Shown: positions 26,281 through 34,038 of the stretch, piece after piece
Position numbering within the stretch: the stretch's first letter is position 1
How the letters are laid out: every line of letters begins with the position of its first letter
NCBI GenBank assembly: GCA_034432595.1
Contig: DAOUBT010000023.1
Span: forward strand, 9,132-73,131
Direction of reading: 5' to 3'
Length of the DNA stretch: 64,000 nucleotides
Source of the DNA: DAOTZR01 sp034432595
GTDB taxonomy: Bacteria > Chloroflexota > Anaerolineae > B4-G1 > SLSP01
Made by a program: the position numbers and the translations under genes
Notes under the pieces: model-generated
Seen by the model: only the letters and a program-made list of their open reading frames with translations
What the model was told of the DNA's origin: nothing
Database searches by the model: none

Positions 26281-26910
26281 TTAAGCTGTAACTGCCTCGT
26301 ACAAGGCTTTAAGAATCAAGTAAGACGATGTGGCACCAGGGTCCTGATGCCCGATACTGCGTTCAAACAAGTAGCTTGCCCGCCCCTTTTTGGCCAGCAT
26401 GGGAATTGTATCCCGCATGCCTTTTTCCGCCGCCAGGACAGCCTGCTCCAGGGCCTGCGTTGTGGTCATGCCATCGGCAAGTCCCTTTTTAAGCGCTTCC
26501 ACGGCAGGGGTCAAGGCATCCACCATGGTCTTATCGCCCAGATTGGCCTTCCCGCGTTGGAGCACACCGTTCAGGCCATTTTCCAACATGGCTATCAAGT
26601 CTGCATCTGATAGCTCATGTTTCCCTTCCACGGCCGCGCCCGCGCGCATAAAGAAGGTCCCATACAGCGGACCGCCCGCACCGCCAACCGAGCCAAGCAG
26701 GGCCATGCCCGTTGTTTTGAGAATGTTGCCGATATCCTTGTCTTCCACTCCAGGCAACTGCGCCATCACCTTCTGGAAACCGCGATCCATGTTGATGCCA
26801 TGATCGGCGTCTCCGATGGCAGCATCCAGGTCGGTGAGATAGGTTTTATTTTCGGCCAACACCTGAGCTACGGCGCGGAGCCAGGAAACAATTTGCGCTT
26901 TCGTAATCAT
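26281..26910 (-). CDS. dhaL: Dihydroxyacetone kinase subunit DhaL (ADP-binding)
   Basis: 209 residues. The Mg-ADP ligands Asp29, Asp34 and Asp36 sit in LDAAIGDADHG and the phosphate loop is TGMALLGSVGGAGGPLYGTFF. DhaL holds ADP as a cofactor that is rephosphorylated by DhaM and then passes phosphate to dihydroxyacetone bound on DhaK. It is 45 nt after dhaK and 33 nt before glpK. Confidence 0.96.
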   Translation of the reverse strand: MITKAQIVSWLRAVAQVLAENKTYLTDLDAAIGDADHGINMDRGFQKVMAQLPGVEDKDIGNILKTTGMALLGSVGGAGGPLYGTFFMRAGAAVEGKHELSDADLIAMLENGLNGVLQRGKANLGDKTMVDALTPAVEALKKGLADGMTTTQALEQAVLAAEKGMRDTIPMLAKKGRASYLFERSIGHQDPGATSSYLILKALYEAVTA

Positions 26911-26955
26911 GCAGACTCTAAGCCTCCTTCCAACGGTAAATTCATGCCAGATGCA

Positions 26956-28029
26956 TTAGATGCCCCAACGCAGACCCGGGGTCTTAACCGGCGCGTCCCA
27001 CAGGTCCAGCATCTCTTCATTGACCTTGAGCAAGGTGATCGAGAAGCCCTGCATCTCCAGCGAGGTGATATACGGCCCGACCAGGTTGCGCACGATCTTG
27101 AGGCCCTTCTTTTCGCAGATTTCCGCCAGCTTGCGATAGATGACGAACAGCTCGGCAATCGGCGTCCCGCCCATGCTGTTAACAAAGGCAATGACCTGAT
27201 CACCGGCCGCGAAGGGCGGGTCCACCAGCTCAACTTCGACCCACTCGGCCTTCTCTGCATCCCACTCGCGCACCTTGCGGGTGTAGCTCCCATCTTCGAT
27301 GATGCTCAAAGCCATCATTTCGGTGATTTCATCCGCAGGCTTGAGTTTCATCCGCTCGCGCCCCGGTTCACCGTGAATGCCAATGCCGATTTCCATCTCA
27401 TCCTCGCCCAGCTCAAACGTGGGCGAGCCTTTTGCGGGAACGGTGCAGGAAGTCAGGGCCATGCCCATGCTGCGCCCGTTGATGTTCACCTGCCGGCACA
27501 GATCAGCCAAGCGTTTGAGGTCGTATTTGCGCTCCGCCGCCGCACCGACGATTTTCTCGGCCAGCACCGTTGTTCCTACACCCCGACGGCCCGCCGTGTA
27601 GAGGCTATCCTTCACGGCCACATCATCATCAATCAAGATGTTGGCAACCGGAATGCCCTCAGCAAAGGCCAGTTCAGCCGCCATCTCGAAGTTCATCACG
27701 TCCCCGGTGTAGTTCTTGACGATGTAGAGGACGCCCGCGCCGCTGTTGACCTTGCGTGCCGCTTCCAGCATCTGATCCGGGGTCGGCGAAGTGAATACCT
27801 CACCCGGGCAGGCCGCATCCAGCATCCCCATGCCTACAAAACCACCGTGCATGGGTTCGTGACCGCTGCCACCACCGGAAATGACCGCCACCTTACCCGC
27901 CACCGGCGCATCGGCACGATAGACAAAACGCGGCTCAAGATTGACCTTGATCAGGTCAGGATAGGCCATCTCCATACCGAGCAGGCTCTCATTGACGAAA
28001 TTCTCAACCCGGTTAATCAACTTCTTCAT
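26956..28029 (-). CDS. dhaK: Dihydroxyacetone kinase subunit DhaK (substrate-binding)
   Basis: 357 residues, against 356 in E. coli. GGGSGHEPMHGGFVG (52-66) forms the substrate pocket and His219 in GIGIHGEPG is the residue that binds dihydroxyacetone covalently as a hemiaminal. A PTS-type DHA kinase with DhaL and DhaM. No glycerol dehydrogenase is linked, so the DHA source is either uptake or an unlinked enzyme. A perfect 13-bp hairpin separates it from glpF. Confidence 0.97.
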   Translation of the reverse strand: MKKLINRVENFVNESLLGMEMAYPDLIKVNLEPRFVYRADAPVAGKVAVISGGGSGHEPMHGGFVGMGMLDAACPGEVFTSPTPDQMLEAARKVNSGAGVLYIVKNYTGDVMNFEMAAELAFAEGIPVANILIDDDVAVKDSLYTAGRRGVGTTVLAEKIVGAAAERKYDLKRLADLCRQVNINGRSMGMALTSCTVPAKGSPTFELGEDEMEIGIGIHGEPGRERMKLKPADEITEMMALSIIEDGSYTRKVREWDAEKAEWVEVELVDPPFAAGDQVIAFVNSMGGTPIAELFVIYRKLAEICEKKGLKIVRNLVGPYITSLEMQGFSITLLKVNEEMLDLWDAPVKTPGLRWGI

Positions 28030-28064
28030 GTCCGTCCTCCTTGCGAACTGATTCCGGTAAAGGA

Positions 28065-28096
28065 GGCCCTGTTCGACAGGCTCGTCGAACAGGGCC
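28065..28096 (-). other. 13-bp perfect hairpin between glpF and dhaK
   Basis: Arms GGCCCTGTTCGAC (28065-28077) and its complement (28084-28096) enclose 6 nt. There is no T-tract on the minus strand, so it is more likely an mRNA-stabilising or processing element that sets glpF and dhaK expression apart than a true terminator. An AGGAGG for dhaK follows at 28028-28040. Confidence 0.6.
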
Positions 28097-28106
28097 AGAG
28101 ATTAAC

Positions 28107-28901
28107 TTATTTCTTTTCCGGCAGGTTGGCCGTCACCAGGACATCATACAGCCACATGCCAACCGGGCCCGCGATGGCGGGAATGAGGACCGGCGGAATG
28201 AGCCAATAGATGCCATCAAAGAGCCCCTTCGTGCCCACCAGCGTACCGAAAATGCGCGGACCCAAGTCACGGGCAGGGTTGATGGAGTAACCGCTGGGGC
28301 CGCCCAGCGAGAGACCAATCGCCAGGACGGTAAAGCCGACGATGAAGACGCCCAGATTGCCCGTCACACCCATGTTCTTCAGATCGCCGCTGGCCAGGAT
28401 GCCCCACATGAGGACCATCGTGCCAATAAATTCGGCGATGGAGGCGTTCAAGAGCGAATAGCTACCCGTGGCTGCCGCCCCGGCGCCACCCCAGAAGGTC
28501 TGACCAAAAATAGACCCCGGTCCCGTGCACCAGACATTCGGCATCCCAGCCGCCTGCAGGCCTTCCATGTAGACCAGGTACACGCCCAAAGCGCCCAGGA
28601 AGGCACCCAGGAACTGCGCCACAATGTAACCCGGCACTTTCGACCAGGAGAAACCACGCTTGAATGCCAGCGCCAGGGTCACCGCGGGATTGAGGTGCGC
28701 GCCGGAAACGCCGCCCGACACATACACCGCAATGATGACCGCGAACGCCCATCCGATGGTGATGGTATTCCAGTTGTAGGCCGGGGAAGCCAGACGAGGC
28801 GCCAAACCAACATTGGCCACCACACCATCACCCAGCAGAATCAGGATGAAGGTGCCGAAGACCTCGCCGAGGAACTCCTTCATGCTAAGCGACTTGTTCA
28901 T
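28107..28901 (-). CDS. glpF: Glycerol facilitator (aquaglyceroporin, MIP family)
   Basis: 264 residues with six membrane helices and two half-helices. The NPA motifs are at 71-73 (HLNPAV) and 208-210 (INPARD). The Asp after the second NPA-Arg (Asp212) is the residue that separates glycerol channels from pure water channels. It is the first gene of the glycerol locus, with AAGGAGG before the ATG and a leader of about 440 nt. Confidence 0.95.
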   Translation of the reverse strand: MNKSLSMKEFLGEVFGTFILILLGDGVVANVGLAPRLASPAYNWNTITIGWAFAVIIAVYVSGGVSGAHLNPAVTLALAFKRGFSWSKVPGYIVAQFLGAFLGALGVYLVYMEGLQAAGMPNVWCTGPGSIFGQTFWGGAGAAATGSYSLLNASIAEFIGTMVLMWGILASGDLKNMGVTGNLGVFIVGFTVLAIGLSLGGPSGYSINPARDLGPRIFGTLVGTKGLFDGIYWLIPPVLIPAIAGPVGMWLYDVLVTANLPEKK

Positions 28902-29347
28902 ACCAGAAGCCTCCTTAAAAGTGTGAAAATTGAGATGTCAGGCTGAAGAAAAAAATGGGGGGACACAAAACGCATAGAATCGTTTATGCCATAGAGAGGC
29001 ATCAACCTCATCTTCGGGCTTTCCGTCACCACCTCCTTTCTCTGTCGCCAAGCGGAAAGACGGACCTATACCGTCGTCCAAGCGGGAAGATTAAGCACCC
29101 GTGAGAACCTTATCGGAGCAAGGGTGATTTTTCATCGCCCGTGTTTTGTTTGCCTTACTAACAAACACGAGCGATAAGCGAAACCCTCTATCTGACCCGA
29201 TCCATACGGGGAAAAACATGGCTCAGCCCATGGACTAACATGGTCTGAAAGAACCGCCAACCACCCAATCCACTAAGCCAATAAGACTAAAGAGGTAAAC
29301 TTTATGTTGAAACTTTTTTAATTCACCTGAATTTTCACACGCCTTTT
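28902..29347 (-). promoter_or_regulatory. Long structured 5' leader of the glycerol operon
   Basis: About 440 nt lie between the probable transcription start (near 29341) and the glpF ATG. Visible structure: a hairpin with arms 29134-29146 and 29163-29175 (12 of 13 pairs); a small hairpin GACGG/CCGTC at 29058-29074 flanked by two near-identical copies of a CCAAGCGG motif (29045-29061 and 29073-29090); and CATGG/CCATG palindromes around 29217-29242. I could not match it to a riboswitch class I know. A 44-codon GTG frame ends overlapping the glpF ATG, but its ribosome site is too close to the start to trust. Confidence 0.5.
29320..29333. promoter_or_regulatory. Possible operator just downstream of the glpF transcription start
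   Basis: AATTCACCTGAATT is a 6+6 inverted repeat about 8-20 nt after the predicted start on the minus strand, a position suited to a repressor. The regulator is not encoded nearby. Confidence 0.4.
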
Positions 29348-29376
29348 ATTGTATACCAGAAAAAAAGTCTTGTCAA
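29348..29376 (-). promoter_or_regulatory. Consensus promoter of the glycerol operon
   Basis: On the minus strand a perfect TTGACA (29371-29376) and TACAAT (29348-29353) are spaced by exactly 17 nt, with a T-run in the spacer. It is the best sigma70 promoter in the window and the only convincing one for the glpF-to-SdhD gene run. Confidence 0.8.
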
Positions 29377-29594
29377 GAGCCTGCGCCAATTTTTTTACCG
29401 CAGATTGAAACGTTTAAACCGGATAACTTTGAACGTACCATACCATACTTTCCACAGCGGATAGGTCACTAAACAGGTCATGCCGCGGCAAGAAGCTCTC
29501 TGGGATTGCACTTCGCAGCGGGCGATGCCCCGATTTCCCCCTGCAACGTTAACCAAAGCGTCACCAGCTTTTCATCCTTTTTTGATACCTCCAA

Positions 29595-29603
29595 TGTTAT
29601 ACT
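29595..29603 (+). promoter_or_regulatory. Extended -10 promoter of the AAA ATPase gene
   Basis: TG-T-TATACT (29595-29603) forms an extended -10 element 46 nt before the ATG; no good -35 is seen, which is usual for this class. AAGGAG precedes the ATG. Confidence 0.45.
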
Positions 29604-29648
29604 GATAGTGGGCTTGAGTCAAAAGTCCATGCGAGTAAGGAGAAAAAA

Positions 29649-30977
29649 ATGAACGGCTGGTCACTGGCCCTGGAAAATTTCAAGAGTATTCGGCGCCTGA
29701 ATCTGCTTGAAGGTCGCCCATTGACGTTGCTGGTAGGCCCCAACAATGCCGGTAAAAGTTCGCTGCTGCAAGCGCTCCTGCTCTTAAAAGGTACGCTAAC
29801 CGCACCGGAGAGCGTGCTGACCTTCCGCAACCGCTGGGTTGATTTAGGAAGTTACCGCGATACCGTCACCAACACCTACGCGCAGGAAGGCATCGCGTTC
29901 CGGATTGAGCTTGAGGGCGGCGTCATGGTGGGCAAGGAAGGCGAACGCGAGCGGGTGCGCTTCCGGGTGGATAACCGCGAAGGCGTGCTGCAAATGCGCG
30001 AGTTCGAGGGCAACAGCAGCCATTATGACGAGATGGCTTTCTTCGAGCAGGGCGGTGAGTTGTTCTACGAAATCACCACCACGCAGGTCCGTTACCAACG
30101 CGATGAGAACGGGGTCCAGCGATTGGGCATTGCACAAGGCGGCAAGATTAGCGACCGCGGCGTGGCGCTCTGGCATGGATTCCTTCCCATTGTGGAATTG
30201 GATGCCGTAGATGCGGCGGCGATGCGTGTCGGCCTGTTGCTCACCGAGCACGAGGGCTTCCGCGGCGAGCCGTGGCGTTCGTGGCCCCTCATCACCGAAT
30301 GGCTAACGCACCTGCGTTATCTGGGACCCCTGCCAACCTACCCGGAGCGTGTCTATGCGCTCAAACCGGTCGCGCGCCTGGAAACCGGTGGCATGATTGA
30401 TCAGGCCGTGCAGATTCTGGCGCAGGAGCAGCTTCAGGAACGCCTCATCCTGCAACTCAACCACTGGATGGGGGGAGAGGGCCTGGGCCTGGTGGATGAG
30501 ATTCGCATCCGCCGTTTCCCCGGACGACAGGGCTTTTTTGTCCCCGAAACGCGCATCGGGCGCAACTGGATCAATCTACGCGATGCGGGTCTCGGCGTAG
30601 CCCACAGCATCCCCTTAGTGCTGGAAAGTCTTCTGGCGGATCGGGGGGATATGCTGTTGGTGGAACAGCCGGAATTGCACCTCCCGCCGCGCGCACAGGC
30701 CATGACGGGGCGCTTCCTGAGCGAAATGGCGCGGGCTGGACGCTGGTTCCTGGTCGAAACCCACAGCGAAGCTCTGCTGCAAAGCGTGGCATCCAGCGTG
30801 CGTGAGGGGGTGTTGCCGCCGGATTATGTGGCCATTTACTTCTGCACCCTGAACAGCGAGGGCATGACCACAGTGGTTGAGATTCCGCTGAATAGCGAAG
30901 GGTATCTGCCCGCCCCCAATGAATGGCCGGGCGGCTTTTTTGACACCCAGATGCAGCAAACCCTTACCCGGCGCTGA
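29649..30977 (+). CDS. AAA family ATPase (AAA_21/OLD-like)
   Basis: 442 residues. Walker A is GPNNAGKSS (30-38) directly after a short FKSIRRLNLL strand, as in SMC/RecF-like ABC-class ATPases. The Walker B/signature region VEQPELHLPPRAQ starts near residue 338, and ETHSEALLQ supplies the switch His. This is the DUF3696/COG4938-type architecture seen in solitary ATPases and in some defence systems. No nuclease, reverse transcriptase or other effector gene is adjacent, so a defence role is not supported. It has its own promoter and terminator. Confidence 0.85.
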   Translation: MNGWSLALENFKSIRRLNLLEGRPLTLLVGPNNAGKSSLLQALLLLKGTLTAPESVLTFRNRWVDLGSYRDTVTNTYAQEGIAFRIELEGGVMVGKEGERERVRFRVDNREGVLQMREFEGNSSHYDEMAFFEQGGELFYEITTTQVRYQRDENGVQRLGIAQGGKISDRGVALWHGFLPIVELDAVDAAAMRVGLLLTEHEGFRGEPWRSWPLITEWLTHLRYLGPLPTYPERVYALKPVARLETGGMIDQAVQILAQEQLQERLILQLNHWMGGEGLGLVDEIRIRRFPGRQGFFVPETRIGRNWINLRDAGLGVAHSIPLVLESLLADRGDMLLVEQPELHLPPRAQAMTGRFLSEMARAGRWFLVETHSEALLQSVASSVREGVLPPDYVAIYFCTLNSEGMTTVVEIPLNSEGYLPAPNEWPGGFFDTQMQQTLTRR

Positions 30978-30995
30978 GAGCATCCAACCATAGCC

Positions 30996-31025
30996 ACCGG
31001 CAGCCGTTGCGCTGCCGGTTTTTAT
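30996..31025 (+). terminator. Terminator after the AAA ATPase gene
   Basis: 8-bp arms ACCGGCAG/CTGCCGGT with an 8-nt loop, followed by TTTTTATTT on the + strand, 19 nt past the stop. Confidence 0.85.
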
Positions 31026-31053
31026 TTGCATCTGTGTTCTCTGAGGCTATAAT
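31026..31053 (+). promoter_or_regulatory. Promoter of the cyclic-nucleotide-binding protein gene
   Basis: TTGCAT (31026-31031) and a perfect TATAAT (31048-31053) are 16 nt apart. AAAGGAGG lies at about 31080-31087, before the ATG at 31092. Confidence 0.6.
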
Positions 31054-31091
31054 CAATTATCTCTATTGACGGTCAATGCAAAGGAGGCCCT

Positions 31092-31529
31092 ATGACGGAC
31101 TATGCGGAAATTGCTAATATGTTGGCCCGTGTGCCTGTGTTCAGTTCCCTCAAGAAGCGTCAGCTTGAGAAACTGGCCCGCACGTTTTCCGAGCGCCAAT
31201 GTGCCGCCGGTGAAATCATCGTGCCGCAAGGACGGGGTGGGTACGGCTTCTTCATTCTGGTTTCCGGCAAGGCTCGCGCTGTGCGGAAACTGGAAAATGG
31301 CGAAGAAATCGTGGTGAATCAGTTTGGGCCGGGGGATTTCTTCGGTGAGATGGCCCTGTTAGACGGCGGTCCGCGCACAGCTTCGGTCATCGCCGATGAG
31401 CCAAGCCAATGTCTGATTATGCCGCGCGAGCATTTCCTCGGCGTGCTGCGTGAAGATGGTGAAATCGCCGTTGCTATCCTGGAAGAGGTAGCACGGCGTT
31501 TCCGCGCCGCGCTGGAAGCTTCGTTATAG
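31092..31529 (+). CDS. Stand-alone cyclic nucleotide-binding domain protein
   Basis: 145 residues, all one CNBD: a helical start (VPVFSSLKKRQLEKLA), a jelly roll, the phosphate-binding cassette FGEMALLDGGPRTASVIA and a closing helix. There is no DNA-binding HTH after it, so it is not a complete Crp/Fnr regulator. The cassette retains Gly-Glu and Arg-Thr positions needed for cyclic nucleotide binding. It is monocistronic between two terminators. A partner protein would be needed for any output. Confidence 0.88.
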   Translation: MTDYAEIANMLARVPVFSSLKKRQLEKLARTFSERQCAAGEIIVPQGRGGYGFFILVSGKARAVRKLENGEEIVVNQFGPGDFFGEMALLDGGPRTASVIADEPSQCLIMPREHFLGVLREDGEIAVAILEEVARRFRAALEASL

Positions 31530-31534
31530 CCTCA

Positions 31535-31564
31535 AGGCCAGGGGCGGAAGCCCCTGGCCTTTTT
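31535..31564 (+). terminator. Rho-independent terminator between convergent genes
   Basis: Perfect 11-bp arms AGGCCAGGGGC/GCCCCTGGCCT with a GGAA tetraloop, followed by TTTT on the + strand. It ends the CNBD gene and lies right next to the stop of the convergent mgsA gene. Confidence 0.9.
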
Positions 31565-31565
31565 G

Positions 31566-32036
31566 CTACGCTGTCACCTCGCTGATGCGCCGCTGACGAT
31601 AGTGTTCGTAATCGGGCACGAGACGCGCATAGCGCTCTGGCATCAGCGTAGAGGAAATCATAAAATCCGCCGACGCCAGGTTGCAGGCCGTGGGAATGTT
31701 CCACACCACGGCCATGCGCAACAGCGCTTTGACATCGGGATCGTGAGGTTGCGGCTCTAAGGGGTCCCAAAAGAAGATGAGGAAGTCAATCTCGCCTTCG
31801 GCAATCCTGGCCCCGATTTGTTGATCACCACCCAGAGGGCCGCTTTGAAAGGTGATGACCTCAAGGCCCAATTCCCGATGAAGAAGCGCGCCAGTGGTGC
31901 CGGTGGCGTAAATGATGTGATGGGCCAACAAATCGCGATTGAAGCGCGCCCAATCCAACAGATCGCGCTTTTTATGGTCATGGGCAACCAGAGCGATGCG
32001 TTTCCGGGGTTCCATGTACACAATCTTTTGTTCCAT
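31566..32036 (-). CDS. mgsA: Methylglyoxal synthase
   Basis: 156 residues. All key residues align without offset to the E. coli numbering: His19, Asp71 (GGDQQIG), Asp91 (FFWDPLE), His98 and Asp101. It converts dihydroxyacetone phosphate to methylglyoxal and phosphate, a bypass used when triose phosphates accumulate. Its location 2.3 kb from the glycerol operon, with a PfpI-type protein in that operon, is suggestive of triose-phosphate overflow handling. Confidence 0.96.
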   Translation of the reverse strand: MEQKIVYMEPRKRIALVAHDHKKRDLLDWARFNRDLLAHHIIYATGTTGALLHRELGLEVITFQSGPLGGDQQIGARIAEGEIDFLIFFWDPLEPQPHDPDVKALLRMAVVWNIPTACNLASADFMISSTLMPERYARLVPDYEHYRQRRISEVTA

Positions 32037-32518
32037 ATCTCATTCCTTTCATCAGTGAATCCGGAAATACCCCCTGAGCATGGGGGAGACATACTTGAAG
32101 ATCGTAACGGCTTACCTGCAGCACCAGCACAGCGATTGAACTCGCCGCTAAGGTCTTTCAACGGCCCTTGCGCGTCCTCAGGTGGCGACCGTGCCATTCG
32201 TAGATACCCGCAGGGTACAGAAAGGATCCTTCTGACGCGAGTTCAACCGCCAGCCTGGAGAGGGTTCCGGTGATTTCAACACCCATGGGGTGGACTTGGG
32301 GTGGCAAGGGCAATGCCTTCGCCCACTCCTACCCCTCCTGAATGGTCTTTTACACCGTAGCCCAAACAGCCTGAGCAGTTACTCAAGATCTTCGTAAAAC
32401 GTGAACGGGCCATCGTTCGGCGCTTACAGGCATCTTGAGTTCTACGCTCAACCCATCTGTTGCTCAGGATTCGCTTTGCCATCAACCGGTCATGCCACCA
32501 TAGACCAGGAGGTAAATC
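32037..32518. other. Non-coding gap with a dispersed repeat element
   Basis: The 480-nt gap between divergent mgsA and the DUF364 gene holds a repeat at about 32216-32381 and no credible gene. AGGAGGT at 32508-32515 is the ribosome site for the next gene. I found no clear promoter hexamers. Confidence 0.6.
32216..32381 (+). repeat. Composite dispersed repeat (copy 1)
   Basis: A stretch of about 66 bp (containing CAACCGCCAGCCTGGAGAGGG) is followed by a palindrome core (GGGCAATGCC), CCTGAATGGTCTTTTACACCG and CTGAGCAGTTAC. An inverted, similar copy of the whole composite lies at 35864-36016, so the two copies flank the DUF364, pcm and histidine-kinase genes. Confidence 0.75.
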
Positions 32519-33283
32519 ATGGAAGATGTACTCAAACGTTTGCAGACACAAGTCTGGCCGAAAGCCGAGCGGGCCAGGGTTGTCAATATCTGCATTGGTG
32601 CCCATTGGACGGTGACCATCCTGGAACTCGACGGGCAGGTGCGTGGTGGGATTTCCGCCACCCTGGAAGCAGCGGGCGATCATCATTGGGGTGGACAAGC
32701 ACCCGTGCGCGCCGCTGGGGATTTGCTCACGCTACCCGTCACAGACTGGCTCGCTTATCTGGACTCCCCCAGCCTGACGGAGCGCAGCATCGGCCTGGCA
32801 ACGCTCAATGCCCTGCTGGATGTTGATCTCGCCGCGTGTCGCGAGGTCAATGCCGAACAGGTCATTCTGGAGCAAGGGAGCGGGCGCAATGTCGCTTTCA
32901 TCGGCCATTTCCCCTTTGTGGAGCGGGTGCGCGCCCGAGCGGCTCAAACCTGGGTGCTCGAACTCCAACCGCGCGAGGGCGACCTGCCCGCGGCCATGAC
33001 GCCAGAAATTTTGCCTCAGGCGGACGTGATCGCCATTACCGGCACCACGTTGTTGAATGATACGTTCAAAGATGTGATTCGCTACCGCAAGCAGGGAGCT
33101 TTTGTCTTGCTCTTAGGGGGGACAGCGCCGCTTTCCCCGCTATTGTTCGAGTATGGGGTGGATCTGGTGGCAGGAACTTATCTCCAGGACCCACAAGCAG
33201 CTTTCCTGGCCGTGATTCAGGGCGCGACCTTCAAGCAAATTCGCGGCAAACGCCTGCTGACTTTAGCCCGTTCCACCCAGTGA
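32519..33283 (+). CDS. DUF4213/DUF364 family protein
   Basis: 254 residues: an N-terminal DUF4213-like domain with an enolase-N-like fold (about 1-110) and a Rossmann-like DUF364 domain (about 120-245, with NVAFIGHFPFVERVR and DVIAITGTTLLNDTF). The family is often linked with metal or cofactor genes and is described as a putative heavy-metal chelation domain; no activity is established that I can state. A strong AGGAGGT precedes the ATG. Its last 21 nt overlap the convergent pcm gene. Confidence 0.85.
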   Translation: MEDVLKRLQTQVWPKAERARVVNICIGAHWTVTILELDGQVRGGISATLEAAGDHHWGGQAPVRAAGDLLTLPVTDWLAYLDSPSLTERSIGLATLNALLDVDLAACREVNAEQVILEQGSGRNVAFIGHFPFVERVRARAAQTWVLELQPREGDLPAAMTPEILPQADVIAITGTTLLNDTFKDVIRYRKQGAFVLLLGGTAPLSPLLFEYGVDLVAGTYLQDPQAAFLAVIQGATFKQIRGKRLLTLARSTQ

Positions 33284-33910
33284 CGGCACCAGTGGGACAA
33301 AAGCGACGCCGCCCAAATCGCGATATTCCAGGCCAGAGGCCATTTTGCGAATCTGCCACAGGGTTTGAAAGCTGGAGCGGGGGCCGACGGGAATCACCAG
33401 ATAGCCACCCTCGCGCAATTGCTCGATGAGAGCGGGGGGAATTTCGACCGGCGCCGCCGTGACGATGATGCCGTCATAAGGGGCATACTCCGCCCACCCG
33501 GCATAACCGTCGCCCAGGCGCAGATGGACCTTGTAACCCTCGCGCGCCAGCACGAGTTGGGCCTGCGCGTGCAGTTCGGGAATTTTTTCCACGGAGTACA
33601 CGTCCATCCCCATCTCGGCCAGGATAGCGGCCTGATACCCTGACCCCGTGCCGATTTCGAGCACGCGCGCGCCGGGCTGCAGATGCAGCGCCTCCGTCAT
33701 CAACGCTACAATATAAGGCTGCGAAATCGTCTGCCCATACCCGATGGACAGGGGGTGATCGCCATAGGCATGGGCCTGATACGCCAGCGGCACAAAGTGA
33801 TGGCGCGGCACACGCGACATCGCCTCCAGTACAGCCTGATCGCGCACACCGCGTTGCCGAATCAGGCGCACCATCGCCTCACATTCTTGCTGCCACTGCG
33901 CCTCATTCAT
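33263..33910 (-). CDS. pcm: Protein-L-isoaspartate O-methyltransferase
   Basis: 215 residues. The N-terminal VPRHHFVP, the YGDHPLSIGYGQTISQPYIVALM substrate loop and the SAM motif VLEIGTGSGYQAA are all diagnostic. It methylates isoaspartyl residues in aged proteins so that they can be repaired. Its 3' end overlaps the convergent DUF364 gene by 21 nt. The histidine-kinase gene lies 128 nt upstream in the same direction. Confidence 0.95.
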   Translation of the reverse strand: MNEAQWQQECEAMVRLIRQRGVRDQAVLEAMSRVPRHHFVPLAYQAHAYGDHPLSIGYGQTISQPYIVALMTEALHLQPGARVLEIGTGSGYQAAILAEMGMDVYSVEKIPELHAQAQLVLAREGYKVHLRLGDGYAGWAEYAPYDGIIVTAAPVEIPPALIEQLREGGYLVIPVGPRSSFQTLWQIRKMASGLEYRDLGGVAFVPLVPSLGGTG

Positions 33911-34038
33911 AGCACCCTGCCCTTTTTCGCGAACGGTTCACCTTGAGCGTTATCGCACCCCGTTGATCTGTTCAAAGCTCCCCAAACGGATGAGCCATGC
34001 CCCGCGTTGACGAGATGATATACAAGCTCCAGGTCGCC

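Noticed and set aside
26617..28209. 530-residue open frame on the + strand
   Set aside because: It is antisense to dhaL and dhaK, whose catalytic residues are all intact, has no ribosome site and resembles no protein family; a GC-bias shadow.
28904..29036. 44-codon leader reading frame ending on the glpF ATG (minus strand)
   Set aside because: The GTG start lies only about 2 nt from the AGGAGG, and the composition is not peptide-like; kept only as a note in the leader entry.
28902..29347. Known riboswitch in the glpF leader
   Set aside because: I compared by eye with cobalamin, TPP, SAM, c-di-GMP, ZTP and fluoride motifs and found no match; a covariance-model search would decide.
29649..30977. 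Defence island
   Set aside because: A single OLD-like ATPase with no nuclease, methylase or other defence gene beside it is not enough.
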